64,000 nucleotides of DNA from DATBGS01 sp036557885 (lineage in GTDB: Bacteria; Chloroflexota; Ktedonobacteria; Ktedonobacterales; DATBGS01): positions 1-64,000 of the forward strand of contig DATBGS010000131.1 of assembly GCA_036557885.1 (NCBI GenBank), read 5' to 3'. Below, one piece after another: positions 44,644-53,168 of this stretch. Both the position numbers and the translations under genes were made by a program. The notes below the pieces were generated by a model. The model had not been told where the DNA came from. It searched no databases and was given only the letters and a program-made list of their open reading frames with translations. Each line of letters opens with the position of its first letter. Position 1 is the first letter of the stretch.

Positions 44644-45750
44644 CTACAATTTGATAATCCCCCGCAAGTTTTTCCCCGCCACCAGATCAGCATAGCCCTG
44701 GTTAATTTCATCCAGTGTATAGGTGCGCGTGACCAGTTCATCCAGCTTCAGCTTGCCCAGCTTATACAGCGAGAGCAGCTTGGGAATGTCGTTGGCCGCC
44801 TGCGCTGAACCATATAACGTGCCAATAACGGCTTTTTGTAGCAAGACTAGTTCCTGCGGTGGAACGGGCAGGCTGCGCTGGTCGGCGGGCGCGATGCCAA
44901 TCAGCACCAGCGTACCGCCCTTGCGCGTGGCGGTAAACGCCTGCGCGACGGCGCTCTCCCTGCCGCTGACCTCAAAGGCGTAGTCCACGCCCTGCCCATC
45001 GGTCAGCTTGCGCACCAATTTGGGCACGTCGTCGGTGCGGGCGTTAAACGTATGCGTCGCGCCAAAGGCTTTTGCCTGCTCCAGCTTGTAATCCACCACA
45101 TCCACCGCGATAATCTGCGCCGCGCCAGCAATCGCCAGCGATTGCACCACGTTGATGCCGATGCCGCCGCAGCCCACCACCAGCGCGCTGCTGCCCGGCT
45201 CCACGCGGGCGCGATAGACCACCGCGCCAAAGGCGGTGGAGACGCCGCAGCCCACCAGCGCCGCTTTGTCCAGCGGAATATCCGAGTCAATCACCACAAT
45301 GGATTCCTCTGGCGCTATCGTCCACTCGCTAAACGTGGAAACCAGGCAGAACTGGCCCACCTCGCGCCCTTCACCATCGCGCATGCGATACGTCCCATCC
45401 AGGCGCGGCCCGCCCATCGTAAAGCGCTGCAAGACGCACAGGTTGGATTGCCCCATCAAGCAAAAACGACAGTGCCCACAGGCGGGAATAAAGCTAAAGA
45501 CGATATGATCGCCCGGCTTGCAGCGTGTCACGCCTGGCCCCACACGTTCTACGATGCCCGCGCCCTCGTGCCCGCAGGCTAATGGCAGCCGGGCGCGCAT
45601 CTCGCCAATGCGCACATGCTCATCGCTGTGGCAGATGCCCGCAGCGGCCACGCGCACCAGCACTTCGCGCTCGTGTGGCTCGTCCACTTCCAGGCGCGTA
45701 AGCTGAAATGGCTCCCCAAAGGTATAAACAACGGCGGCTTGTGTTTGCAT
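44644..45750 (-). CDS. Zinc-dependent alcohol dehydrogenase (MDR family)
   Basis: The 368-residue protein has AGGAGAG before ATG 45750. Catalytic zinc ligands are Cys and His in GICHSDEH, and GHEGAGIVE. The structural zinc loop is CGHCRFCLMGQSNLC. The NAD-binding fold has GCGGIGINVVQSL and a following acidic VDVVD. The size and GHEGAG/CGHC pattern match class III-like and NDMA-dependent alcohol dehydrogenases. It oxidises a primary alcohol or formaldehyde adduct, substrate not determined. A CRP-like site (45897-45912) lies 147 bases upstream, with flanks like those upstream of ECF sigma 2. Confidence 0.85.
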   Translation of the reverse strand: MQTQAAVVYTFGEPFQLTRLEVDEPHEREVLVRVAAAGICHSDEHVRIGEMRARLPLACGHEGAGIVERVGPGVTRCKPGDHIVFSFIPACGHCRFCLMGQSNLCVLQRFTMGGPRLDGTYRMRDGEGREVGQFCLVSTFSEWTIAPEESIVVIDSDIPLDKAALVGCGVSTAFGAVVYRARVEPGSSALVVGCGGIGINVVQSLAIAGAAQIIAVDVVDYKLEQAKAFGATHTFNARTDDVPKLVRKLTDGQGVDYAFEVSGRESAVAQAFTATRKGGTLVLIGIAPADQRSLPVPPQELVLLQKAVIGTLYGSAQAANDIPKLLSLYKLGKLKLDELVTRTYTLDEINQGYADLVAGKNLRGIIKL

Positions 45751-45896
45751 CAGTGCTCTCCTCGCATAGATATACGCTTTTGGTGTCAATTTGTTCCCAC
45801 CCAGAGCGTAGCGTCAGGAGAGAAAGGGTGTCAAGAGAGATAAAAAGGTTCCCCCTTTGTATATCGCTTTGGCGGGGAAAATATGACAGCTTTTTT

Positions 45897-45912
45897 TGTG
45901 AAGTGCGTCACA
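45897..45912. promoter_or_regulatory. CRP-like site upstream of alcohol dehydrogenase
   Basis: TGTGA-AGTGCG-TCACA has perfect half-sites. Read on the minus strand, its flanks (CGCTTTCGGC before, AAAAAGC then GTCA after) resemble those of the site at 48807, so the two upstream regions look homologous. Confidence 0.6.
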
Positions 45913-45965
45913 TTTCAGAAAACAATTCTGCCGAAAGCGATTGCTTCCGGCAGGATAGTTCCCCT

Positions 45966-46036
45966 GTAGCACCGTCTGCCGCCGCCGCCGTGCCCTTCTG
46001 TCTTAGGGTGCCCCTGCTTTGAGGGGGCAGGCGGCG
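45966..46036. repeat. GC-rich dispersed repeat cluster
   Basis: TGTAGCACCGTC, GTGCCCTTCTGTCTTAGGGTG, GCCCCTGCTTTGAGGGGGC and GCGGCGCTACA are the inverse-orientation words of the family seen at 55955-56170. They lie directly after the stop of the BNR/SecD-like gene. Confidence 0.65.
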
Positions 46037-48172
46037 CTACACGGTTGGCGTGATGGCGGTCCAGGTCTGGCCGCCGTCCGTTGTTTTCAGCAGCGTCAGG
46101 CTACCATCTTGTGGTTCGCTAATCGCCCAGCCCGTCGTGATGGAGACGAAGTTCAAGCTGACCACATTGTGGAAGTCGCTGCTGGGAGGGAGGTGTTTCC
46201 AGTGCTGGGCACCGTCGCTCGTGACAAAGAGGCCGAATCCATTGGTGGCCCAGCCATGCGCGGCATCAATGAAAGCAACCGCTCTATCTACCGCCTCGAC
46301 CAGCGCGGTGCTGTGCCATGTCGCCCCGCCATCATGCGTTACATATACATCCAGATTCAGCGCTCCACCCGTTGGGATGTCTACCTGGACCGGCAGGATG
46401 CCATCGCGTGTATTAAAAAAGGTTGGTGAGATCACGTCAAGCCGCGCATCATTCACCCCTGGAGGCAGCGGCAGCGTCTGATGCTTCCAGGTGACGCCTC
46501 CGTCATGAGTGACATACAGCCAGAAGAAACTCGTCTCGTTCGAGAATGCGGCCATCCAGCCGGTGGAGGCGTTCAGGAAGCTCACCTGTTTATGCGTGCC
46601 ATCGAAAGGGATGGTGTTGGAGTTATCTGGGGGCATGCCCGTGCTTGAAACCAGGGTCCAGCTTGCTCCGCCGTTCGTCGTCCGATACAACTGGGCGAAC
46701 TCGTTGCCGGTGGCTCCCTGGGTATTCAGCATCCAGCCGCGCGTGGCGTCAATAAAGGTAAGCTGCCCAACCTCATAAGACTGAGTGAGCGGCATACGCT
46801 GCCAGGTCTGCCCGCCATCGGTGGTCCTGAAAAACACCGTTGTGCCTTCCTGGTCCACAACCCACGCTACTGAAGGGTCCAGGAAATACGCTGGCAGTTC
46901 CCCTGCCAGTGCTGAAACCCCTGGCGGCGTGACATCCTGCCAATGGCTGCCGCCATCGGTGGTGTGCAGGATGCGCCAGCCCTTGATTACTGGCCCTTCA
47001 GCCCAGCCGTTGGCAGTATCCAGCATGTGAATGGAGGTGAGGCCACCCCCCGAAACAGGCGGAGTCGTTGGCGTGGGCGTCTCGTCAGTCGGGGCTGTGG
47101 TTGGCGTGGCCCCAATCTGCTTCTGGCTGATAACGGTCAAGGGCACCGGCAGCGGGCCAGAGCGAAAGATGGCCGCCAGCACCCGCGCCTTGTCCAGTGT
47201 CAGGCCGCCGCCAGAAATCTGCCCCGGACCGCTAATCTCGCTCTGGATGACCGCCGATTCGAGAACAGTGTTATCCAGGATAACGGTCAGATACTGCCCA
47301 ACATGAGTGCGGGTATAGTCGGCAAAGGCGCTCCTGGCGGCTCCCCGGAATTGAAACAGGATCACCGGCTGCCCAAATTGCGGATCAGTCGTGGCCTGGA
47401 TGCTGCTGGGGTCAAGGTCCACGCCCGTAGCGATGACTGGATAGCTTTCGCCAGGAGGAACCGGCTGGTCCAGCGGCAAGCCCTCTGCACCGGTGCCCAC
47501 AAAGAGCACGTTGCCATTCTGCACCAACAGCGCAGCAAGCGCTTGCTCGTTCTGGATGGGCGGCAGGTCTACGAGCAGTTGGTCTTCCCCTTGAAGCTCC
47601 ACCCTGGCGGTGGAGAGGTTCAAGCCGTCACGAATGCGCTGCTCCAGCAAGGTGCGGTCCCTGGACAGCTGCGCCACTTCAGAGGAGATGCACTGATTGC
47701 CATTTAGACTACACGATGCCTGCAAGACCATCTCCAGCCCACCAGCGAGGTTCTGACTGGTATTCGGGCCATGTGGCCGCACCAGTACCAGCCCGCCCAC
47801 GAGTCCACCAACGACTACCAGCAGCGCCACTACCGCAACCAGAACGCCTACGCGCGAGGGCCGTCCCTCGCGCCGGAAATTGAATATGTGCATTGCCCTT
47901 CGCCTTTCAAGCCGCGCCGCTTCGTCTGCAAGCGGCACGCTGGAACGGAGGCGCGGCGCGGCTTGCGGGCGGCGCTGTTCCAGCCGATGCCAGACGCGCT
48001 CCAATGTCTGGGCTACGTCGGGCGCGGGCGGATACAGATCGCGCAGATCAGCGATCAGACGCAGATCGGCGGGCGCGCTTGCGGGCTGGAGACGCTCCGC
48101 CAGCCGCTGCTCGCGCTCGGCAAGCTCAGCATCTATGTGCTCAGCACTAAATGGGGCTTGATGCTCGGCCAT
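46037..48172 (-). CDS. Membrane sensor: helical cytosolic part, SecD-P1-like domain, BNR propeller
   Basis: The 711-residue protein starts at ATG 48172, 15 bases after the sigma 2 stop. Residues 1-105 are cytosolic and Arg/Glu-rich; 107-132 is one membrane span. Residues 143-355 read as the periplasmic P1 region of SecD: GGLEMVLQA at the start, QGEDQLLVDLPPI in the middle, then YTRTHVGQYLTVILDNTVL, PGQISGGGLTLDKARVLA and SGPLPVPLTVISQKQIG at the end. The last two match the SecD GALPAPL and NFT-type blocks. A Thr/Pro linker (355-378) leads to a BNR propeller with HTTDGGSHW and RTTDGGQTW repeats. I know no such fusion. Confidence 0.75.
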   Translation of the reverse strand: MAEHQAPFSAEHIDAELAEREQRLAERLQPASAPADLRLIADLRDLYPPAPDVAQTLERVWHRLEQRRPQAAPRLRSSVPLADEAARLERRRAMHIFNFRREGRPSRVGVLVAVVALLVVVGGLVGGLVLVRPHGPNTSQNLAGGLEMVLQASCSLNGNQCISSEVAQLSRDRTLLEQRIRDGLNLSTARVELQGEDQLLVDLPPIQNEQALAALLVQNGNVLFVGTGAEGLPLDQPVPPGESYPVIATGVDLDPSSIQATTDPQFGQPVILFQFRGAARSAFADYTRTHVGQYLTVILDNTVLESAVIQSEISGPGQISGGGLTLDKARVLAAIFRSGPLPVPLTVISQKQIGATPTTAPTDETPTPTTPPVSGGGLTSIHMLDTANGWAEGPVIKGWRILHTTDGGSHWQDVTPPGVSALAGELPAYFLDPSVAWVVDQEGTTVFFRTTDGGQTWQRMPLTQSYEVGQLTFIDATRGWMLNTQGATGNEFAQLYRTTNGGASWTLVSSTGMPPDNSNTIPFDGTHKQVSFLNASTGWMAAFSNETSFFWLYVTHDGGVTWKHQTLPLPPGVNDARLDVISPTFFNTRDGILPVQVDIPTGGALNLDVYVTHDGGATWHSTALVEAVDRAVAFIDAAHGWATNGFGLFVTSDGAQHWKHLPPSSDFHNVVSLNFVSITTGWAISEPQDGSLTLLKTTDGGQTWTAITPTV

Positions 48173-48187
48173 AGCGCCTCGTTCCTC

Positions 48188-48718
48188 CTATTCTTTATAG
48201 AGTGACCGCAAGAGATTGAGGGTCCGCGAGAGCAATTTGCGCACAGCGCTGTCTTGCTTGCCCAGCAGCGCGGCTATTTCTGCGCTGGGGAGTCCTTCCT
48301 CGAAGCGCAGACGCAGCACGTGCTGCTGAAGCGTGGGCAGGCGGCCCACCGCTGCCCGCAGGCGCTGGCGTTCTTCCTGGCGAATGGCGCTGGCTTCGGG
48401 CGTTAGTCGCTCATCTGCCACGACGATCTCGGCCAGCGCGTCCAGCGGCGCGGTTGGGCGGCGCGCGTGGCGGCGATAGTAATCCACCAGCTTATGATGC
48501 GCCACGCCGCGCAGCCAGGCCAGGCGTTCCTCTTCTGGCACCGCTTCCAGCCGACCATCCTCCAGTGCTGCTACAAACACTTCCAGCAGCAAGTCCTCGG
48601 CATCCTCCCAGATGGAGGTGTGCAGCCGCAGATAGGCGAAGATGGCAGAGGCATAGCGCTGGTAGAGCAGCGCGGCTGGCGAGTCATTCAAACGGGCGCT
48701 CCGTGCAAATTGGTTCAT
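48188..48718 (-). CDS. ECF sigma factor 2
   Basis: The 176-residue protein starts at ATG 48718 (GAGGG upstream). Region 2 is AIFAYLRLHTSIWEDAEDLLLEVFVAALE and region 4 is LPTLQQHVLRLRFEEGLPSAEIAALLGKQDSAVRKLLSRTLNLLRSL. WLRGVAHHKLVDYYRRHARR between them is the usual region-2 tail. It is followed after 15 bases by the SecD-like/BNR sensor. A perfect 18-bp palindrome (48749-48766) and a CRP-like site (48807-48822) lie upstream. Confidence 0.9.
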   Translation of the reverse strand: MNQFARSARLNDSPAALLYQRYASAIFAYLRLHTSIWEDAEDLLLEVFVAALEDGRLEAVPEEERLAWLRGVAHHKLVDYYRRHARRPTAPLDALAEIVVADERLTPEASAIRQEERQRLRAAVGRLPTLQQHVLRLRFEEGLPSAEIAALLGKQDSAVRKLLSRTLNLLRSLYKE

Positions 48719-48748
48719 GTTGACCCTCACCCGACGACGGTCCTATAG

Positions 48749-48766
48749 GCGAAGTAGCTACTTCGC
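48749..48766. promoter_or_regulatory. Perfect 18-bp palindrome in the sigma 2 upstream region
   Basis: GCGAAGTAGCTACTTCGC is a perfect 9+9 palindrome, about 31 bases before the sigma ATG. The GAAGTA half is shared with the CRP-like sites (TGTGAAGTA). It could bind a regulator or form a leader hairpin; no T-run follows. Confidence 0.55.
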
Positions 48767-48806
48767 TTAGGTATCGCGGCTGAGGCGAAGATGTGACCGC
48801 TTTTTC

Positions 48807-48822
48807 TGTGAAGTACGTCACA
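48807..48822. promoter_or_regulatory. CRP-like site upstream of ECF sigma 2
   Basis: TGTGA-AGTACG-TCACA has perfect CRP half-sites, 89 bases upstream of the sigma ATG. TTTTATACGC lies next to it on the minus strand as a possible -10. Confidence 0.6.
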
Positions 48823-48929
48823 GCGTATAAAACGCACAGCCGAAAGCGGGCGGCCATGCAGTTTTAGCCACGAGGTAGGCAACGAAGGCGGGCGGTTCAT
48901 GTAGTTTCAACAATTATGCAGGCCACGAA

Positions 48930-49095
48930 GGCTGGCGACTAAAGATCGCGCCTAGGGGCCTTCGGCCACCCTAAGACAGAAGGGCACAGCGAAACCCGCC
49001 TGCGCGGGTTAAGGCGAAGGCTGGCGTACCTGGGGCGGGGAGTCCGCGCAGGCGGACTTGGTGGCGTCCGCAGACGCCCCTAGGCGCGGTTTTAA
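48930..49095. repeat. Family B repeat cluster
   Basis: The segment has GGCGACTAAAGATCGCGCC, GGGGCCTTCGGCCACC, CCTAAGACAGAAGGGCACAG, CCCGCCTGCGCGGG and GTCCGCGCAGGCGGAC palindromes. This is the same word order as 51495-51625 and 63148-63305. No gene is seen in the rest of 48823-49150. Confidence 0.7.
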
Positions 49096-49150
49096 CCGCC
49101 TGCTCTCGTGGCCTATCTGATTGCTAAATCTGTATGAACCACCAGCTTCC

Positions 49151-50842
49151 TCAACTGTTCGGCTGGTTAAAGATCGCGCTTTGCCAGAGTTTCTGGCCGG
49201 TGTCAGCACTGAGCGCCACCAGATCGCCAGATGCGTTACTTGTCAAGATCACACTCTCCAGCAGGGTCACATTTCCTGGGCCGCCGGGAGCGTGTTCCTG
49301 GGCGTTTGGGTTTGGCGGAGTCACTTCATAACGCCACACTTCATGCCTATTGCTCACGTCGAGGGCTGACATTTCAACCGCTGCCTGAGCGATATTGCCT
49401 CCTGCCGCAAACCATTGCACATAGAGCAGATTCCCTCTCACGATGGGTGTTGGCGGGTCATACATATACCCAATCTGCTTTTGCCAGAGCAGGCTGCCAT
49501 TGGTGGCATTGAAGGCGTAGACATACTGCTGATCGGTCACGTACACGGCGCCATTTGCCACCGTTGGTTCCGAATAGACCACGTTTTCCTGAGATGGCGC
49601 CGAGTGCCAGAGTTCTTTGCCATCACTTTCTCGCAGCGCCAGAAGGACGCCTGACCCACCGCCATCCTGAATGTATCCATTCCTGGGAACATACACCACA
49701 CCATTCATCACCACAGGCGGGAAGAACTCTGTATCATTGGTTGAAGTGATGTGCCAGCGCTCTTTTCCATTGCTGGCATTAACGGCAAACAGGCCGATTT
49801 GTGGGGCTGTCCCGCCAACGATGTAGACGGTATCGCCAAACGCCGTCACACTCTGAAAGTACGCTGGGGATTGCCGACTCCAGAGCTGCTTCCCTGTCGC
49901 CCTGTCCAGCGCGTACAGGAAATAATGCGGATTATCGTCTGCTGTCGCGGGGTTGTCCTGCGACTCCACATAGACCACATGATCACCTAGCACCATATCC
50001 TCATAGTCATTTCCATTCGGGGCCTGGAAGCTCCAGAGCTTTTTCTCTGTCCTGGGGTCATAGGCGGTGAATGTGACGCTATTGGAAAGTAGTGAGGCAA
50101 TCACGGCCAGGCCCTTCGTGGCCCGTATCAGCCCAACATCTTCCTGCTGCCAGAGCACCGAACCATCGTCCTTGTTTATCACCGTCAGGAAGCCAGGACC
50201 AGGTTGCAGATAGAGCGTGTCATCTGTCTGCTGGAGATAAGCAAATGTGCCTGGCTCTGGGGTAAAGGGACGCTGCCAGCGCACTTTTCCATCTGCCAGA
50301 TTCAGCGCGACAACGGCGTTGTTGGTCACGCCATATACGGAGGGCGGAATTGAAGGCGTCGCGGTGGCCGTTGGGCCAGAGGGCACAGCGGTGGCGGTTG
50401 GGGTGGGTGTGCTGCCGTTGCCATTGCGTACCAGCACCAGCCCCACGATCAGCCCGCCAATCAGCGTTGTCACCAGGAGCACTGCGGCTATCGCTGCCAG
50501 CCGGAACGTCCAGCCGCGCGGCCTGGGGGCGGCGCGCTCTCTGTATGCGGCGGCCTGGATTTCTGGCGCAGGCGTGCTTCGTCGCCCTGGGCGCCTGCCC
50601 CGCTCTGGGCGGGAAGCGCGGCGCTCCGATGCCAGCCAGCCCTGCTGCTCCAGTTGGCGCTGCACCCGCGCCACCGAGCGGGCGTCTTCTTGTTCCAGTT
50701 CATACATGCGGCGCAGGTTCTGCACAAGCTGCGCGTCTGCGGTGCGGCCCTGCCGCGATGGGATGGCGTAGAGTGACTGAGCAAGCTGCTCTACCTGCTC
50801 ATCTACCGTTTCTGGCGAGAACGTCTCTTCTTCTGATCTCAT
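49151..50842 (-). CDS. Membrane-anchored PQQ-type beta-propeller, putative anti-sigma/sensor 3
   Basis: The 563-residue protein begins at ATG 50842, overlapping the sigma 3 stop (ATGA). Residues 1-115 are cytosolic and Arg-rich (RRASRPERGRRPGRRS); one span follows (about 118-142, LAAIAAVLLVTTLIGGLIVG), then a Pro/Thr linker. The propeller has PQQ-type motifs with Trp-ending blades, e.g. NLADGKVRWQ, NKDDGSVLWQ, DRATGKQLWS, NASNGKERWH and NATNGSLLWQ. Such repeats occur in BamB and quinoprotein dehydrogenases, but no catalytic residues are evident, so a sensing or binding role is more likely. Confidence 0.75.
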   Translation of the reverse strand: MRSEEETFSPETVDEQVEQLAQSLYAIPSRQGRTADAQLVQNLRRMYELEQEDARSVARVQRQLEQQGWLASERRASRPERGRRPGRRSTPAPEIQAAAYRERAAPRPRGWTFRLAAIAAVLLVTTLIGGLIVGLVLVRNGNGSTPTPTATAVPSGPTATATPSIPPSVYGVTNNAVVALNLADGKVRWQRPFTPEPGTFAYLQQTDDTLYLQPGPGFLTVINKDDGSVLWQQEDVGLIRATKGLAVIASLLSNSVTFTAYDPRTEKKLWSFQAPNGNDYEDMVLGDHVVYVESQDNPATADDNPHYFLYALDRATGKQLWSRQSPAYFQSVTAFGDTVYIVGGTAPQIGLFAVNASNGKERWHITSTNDTEFFPPVVMNGVVYVPRNGYIQDGGGSGVLLALRESDGKELWHSAPSQENVVYSEPTVANGAVYVTDQQYVYAFNATNGSLLWQKQIGYMYDPPTPIVRGNLLYVQWFAAGGNIAQAAVEMSALDVSNRHEVWRYEVTPPNPNAQEHAPGGPGNVTLLESVILTSNASGDLVALSADTGQKLWQSAIFNQPNS

Positions 50843-51393
50843 CGAAGCGTCCCTCCTTCCTGGTCATCTCGATAGAGCCGCCGCAAGAGGTTGAGCGCCC
50901 GCGAGAGCACCATGCGCACGGCGCCTTCCTGTTTGCCTACGGCCTCGGCTATCTGGGCGGTGCGCCAACCCTCGCCAAAGCGCATGCGCAAGACCTGCTG
51001 CTGCACCGGGGAAAGCCGCTGCACTGCTGCGCGCAAGCGGCCTTCTTCTTCGTGCTGCAACGCGACCTGCTCCGGGGCCAGCGCCTCGTCCGCGTACATC
51101 TGGTCGGCATAGGCGTCCAGGCTGGCCGAGGAGCGCCGGGCGCGTCTGCGATAGTAATCGGTCAATTTGTATTTGGCGACCTGGCGCAGCCAGGCCACCT
51201 GCTCTTCTTCTGGGAGCGTCGCCAGCCCGCCACGCTCAAAGGCGGCCAGGAAGACATCCAGCAATAAGTCTTCCGCGTCTTCGCGTGACGGGGTTTGCCT
51301 GCGCAGATACCCAAAGATCATGGGCGCGTAGGTCTGGTAGAGCGCAGTGGCGGACGCCTGATCAAAACTGGCTGCGCGTGGTCGTTGCTGCAT
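50839..51393 (-). CDS. ECF sigma factor 3
   Basis: The 184-residue protein starts at ATG 51393 (AAAGGG upstream); longer frames to 51468 lack a site. Region 2 is MIFGYLRRQTPSREDAEDLLLDVFLAAFE and region 4 LSPVQQQVLRMRFGEGWRTAQIAEAVGKQEGAVRMVLSRALNLLRRL. The stop overlaps the PQQ sensor start, as expected for a translationally coupled sigma/regulator pair. No CRP-like site was found upstream. Confidence 0.9.
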   Translation of the reverse strand: MQQRPRAASFDQASATALYQTYAPMIFGYLRRQTPSREDAEDLLLDVFLAAFERGGLATLPEEEQVAWLRQVAKYKLTDYYRRRARRSSASLDAYADQMYADEALAPEQVALQHEEEGRLRAAVQRLSPVQQQVLRMRFGEGWRTAQIAEAVGKQEGAVRMVLSRALNLLRRLYRDDQEGGTLR

Positions 51394-51494
51394 CTTGCCC
51401 TTTCTGCCTGCTCTTTTTGAGAGCGCCGCTCTCATCCTTACTATCCGCTGCTGAGCCGAAACTGTCACGCGAACGAAGAAAGAAGAAAGAAGCC

Positions 51495-51625
51495 CTGGCG
51501 ACTAAAGATCGCGGCTAAGGGCCTACGGCCACCAAGTCCGCCTGCGCGGACTCCCCTCCCACCCCAGTTGCGTCTCGTCCTAGCCCGCGCAGGCGGGCTT
51601 TGCGGATGCACAGCATCCTCTAGGT
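51495..51625. repeat. Family B repeat cluster
   Basis: It contains GGCGACTAAAGATCGCGGC, GGGCCTACGGCCACC, GTCCGCCTGCGCGGAC and GCCCGCGCAGGCGGGC palindromes, in the same order as 48930-49095 and 63148-63305. It runs into the stop of the gene at 51620. Confidence 0.7.
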
Positions 51626-52669
51626 GCGCGCTTCAGACGCGATGGGGCGGCGAGCGGGCAACTCTGGCAGAAAGAGCGTTTCCAGCGAGCGCCAGGCGAT
51701 TTGCGCCAGCATCTCGGCCACTCGCCGGGCGGCACGGCGCTTGTGCATCTGTTTGCGCAGCCGCGCTGCTACCTGCTCCAGGCGCTTGAGCCGCACTTCG
51801 ATGGCTTCCTGGCGCAGCGCCTCCACGACTACCCCCAATGGCGCTGATTCTGTGACTGGCGCGACCTCCAGCACGCGCGCGAACTGCTCTATCTCTGTGC
51901 GCAGCATGCTGAGCGTTCCCTCTGCCTCCCAGGGCTTCTGCGGGCGCTCCCACAGGACGGGCATGGGTTGTTGCAGCACGGCATGCCGGGGGCGCAGGGG
52001 CTGCGCCTCTTCCCAGTCCAGCCGCTGCCAGTGCTCGTGGCGCAGTTCGATGATGGCGTTGATGCCCACCAGCAGCGTGTAGAAGAGGTCGGTGGCGGTA
52101 TCCAGCGCGGCCAGACGCTCGGCCCAGGCTCCAGCGGTGCTGGCCCGTTGGACGCGCGGGAACGGGGCCAGCTTGCCCAGCGCAGGCGGCTGGCGCTTCA
52201 AGGGGCGTTCGGGCGGGGGTGGCGCGTCGGGGACGGCGAGGTAGATCGGCGGGGGCGCAGGGGGACGGCCCGGCAGGGAAGCCGGGACTACGGGCGGGGT
52301 GCTGGTAGCCCCGGCCTCCCTGCCGGGGAGCGTTGGGGTGCTCTCCACGCTGACCACAGGAGCGGACGGGTCGCTTGCGCCACGATTGCCCGGCAGGGGC
52401 GCCGGGGCTACCCCAAAACAAAGGGGCACGGCAGGCGGGGTGCTGGTAGCCCCGGCGTCCCTGCCGGGCCGTTCGGCGGCGGCGCGAGCCTCGAAATAGA
52501 GGCGAATCTCTTCCAGCCGCTCTTTGCGGCGCTGCTCAAAGGCTTCCTGGCTGAAGTCTTCTGGCGGCCACTGCGGTTTGGGGCGCGGCGCCCAGAGCGG
52601 GCGCGGCGCTTCCTCTTGCGTGGGCTGCTGGGCGGAGAAGTCGGCGGGGTCGTGGTGAGCCTGGGACAT
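51620..52669 (-). CDS. Unrecognised helical protein with repeat-derived linker
   Basis: The 349-residue protein starts at ATG 52669 (AAGGAG upstream). The C-terminal half is helical with many charged residues (EALRQEAIEVRLKRLEQVAARLRKQMHKRRAARRVAEM broken into heptads), probably a coiled coil. The middle part (about residues 70-150) is Pro/Gly/Ala-rich with repeated GRDAGATSTPP, PLPGNRGA and GREAGATSTPP peptides. This stretch is encoded by dispersed GGGGCTAC repeats (52250-52475). No enzyme motif is seen. It may be a coiled-coil accessory protein of unknown role. Confidence 0.6.
   Translation of the reverse strand: MSQAHHDPADFSAQQPTQEEAPRPLWAPRPKPQWPPEDFSQEAFEQRRKERLEEIRLYFEARAAAERPGRDAGATSTPPAVPLCFGVAPAPLPGNRGASDPSAPVVSVESTPTLPGREAGATSTPPVVPASLPGRPPAPPPIYLAVPDAPPPPERPLKRQPPALGKLAPFPRVQRASTAGAWAERLAALDTATDLFYTLLVGINAIIELRHEHWQRLDWEEAQPLRPRHAVLQQPMPVLWERPQKPWEAEGTLSMLRTEIEQFARVLEVAPVTESAPLGVVVEALRQEAIEVRLKRLEQVAARLRKQMHKRRAARRVAEMLAQIAWRSLETLFLPELPARRPIASEART
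52250..52475 (-). repeat. In-frame cluster of GGGGCTAC repeats
   Basis: Several units (GGTAGCCCCGGCCTCCCTGC, GCCGGGGCTACCCC, CAAAGGGGCACGGC, GGTAGCCCCGGCGTCCCTGC) lie inside the coding frame of 51620-52669 without breaking it. The two opposite-orientation copies of GTGCTGGTAGCCCCGGC are nearly identical. Confidence 0.75.
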
Positions 52670-53168
52670 GCTGAAACTCCTTCCCCCTTCCAGGGGCAAG
52701 TTAGCACGACGGCCACCTCCTGCGCAGCGCTGCTCGCTTCCCAGGCGGACGGTCATGGAAGCGGGGCATGGCCCCGGCCCGAATGGGCGTTGCCTGATGC
52801 AGAGCGCGAGTTCTGGTGAGAGGTGGCCGGAAGAGGGACTTTCAGAATGTCTTGCGGCTTGACCTCTGCCTGATGCAGGGTTGGGTTAATTTGGCGTGAC
52901 AGGTGCTTTAAGGGCACGGTCACGCTGGCCGTGATGCTGAACGCACAACTAAAACGAACTACCGATGCACGAGTGGGTGCATGGGGAGCCTCCATCAAGG
53001 AAGCCTGCGCAAAGTATACCAGAGATTGTCCGAAAAATCAAGGGGGCAGGACCAACGGCCCGCCTTCCTAGCACTCGCCTCCTGTCCCGCCGCCGTCCCT
53101 GGCGGCGTCTCGTAGCGAGCGACAACGCTCGCGCAAAGGACAGAGGCTGGCGTTACACAACGCGCTGG
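52670..53168. other. Intergenic region, mostly featureless
   Basis: This is about 500 bases without a credible gene. One repeat-like piece (GCCGTCCCTGGCGGCGTCTC, about 53088-53108) belongs to the dispersed families. I see no clear promoter or RNA. Confidence 0.45.

Noticed and set aside
45966..46036. Terminator of the SecD-like/BNR gene
   Set aside because: The GC-rich palindromes lack a T-run on either strand and match the dispersed repeats.
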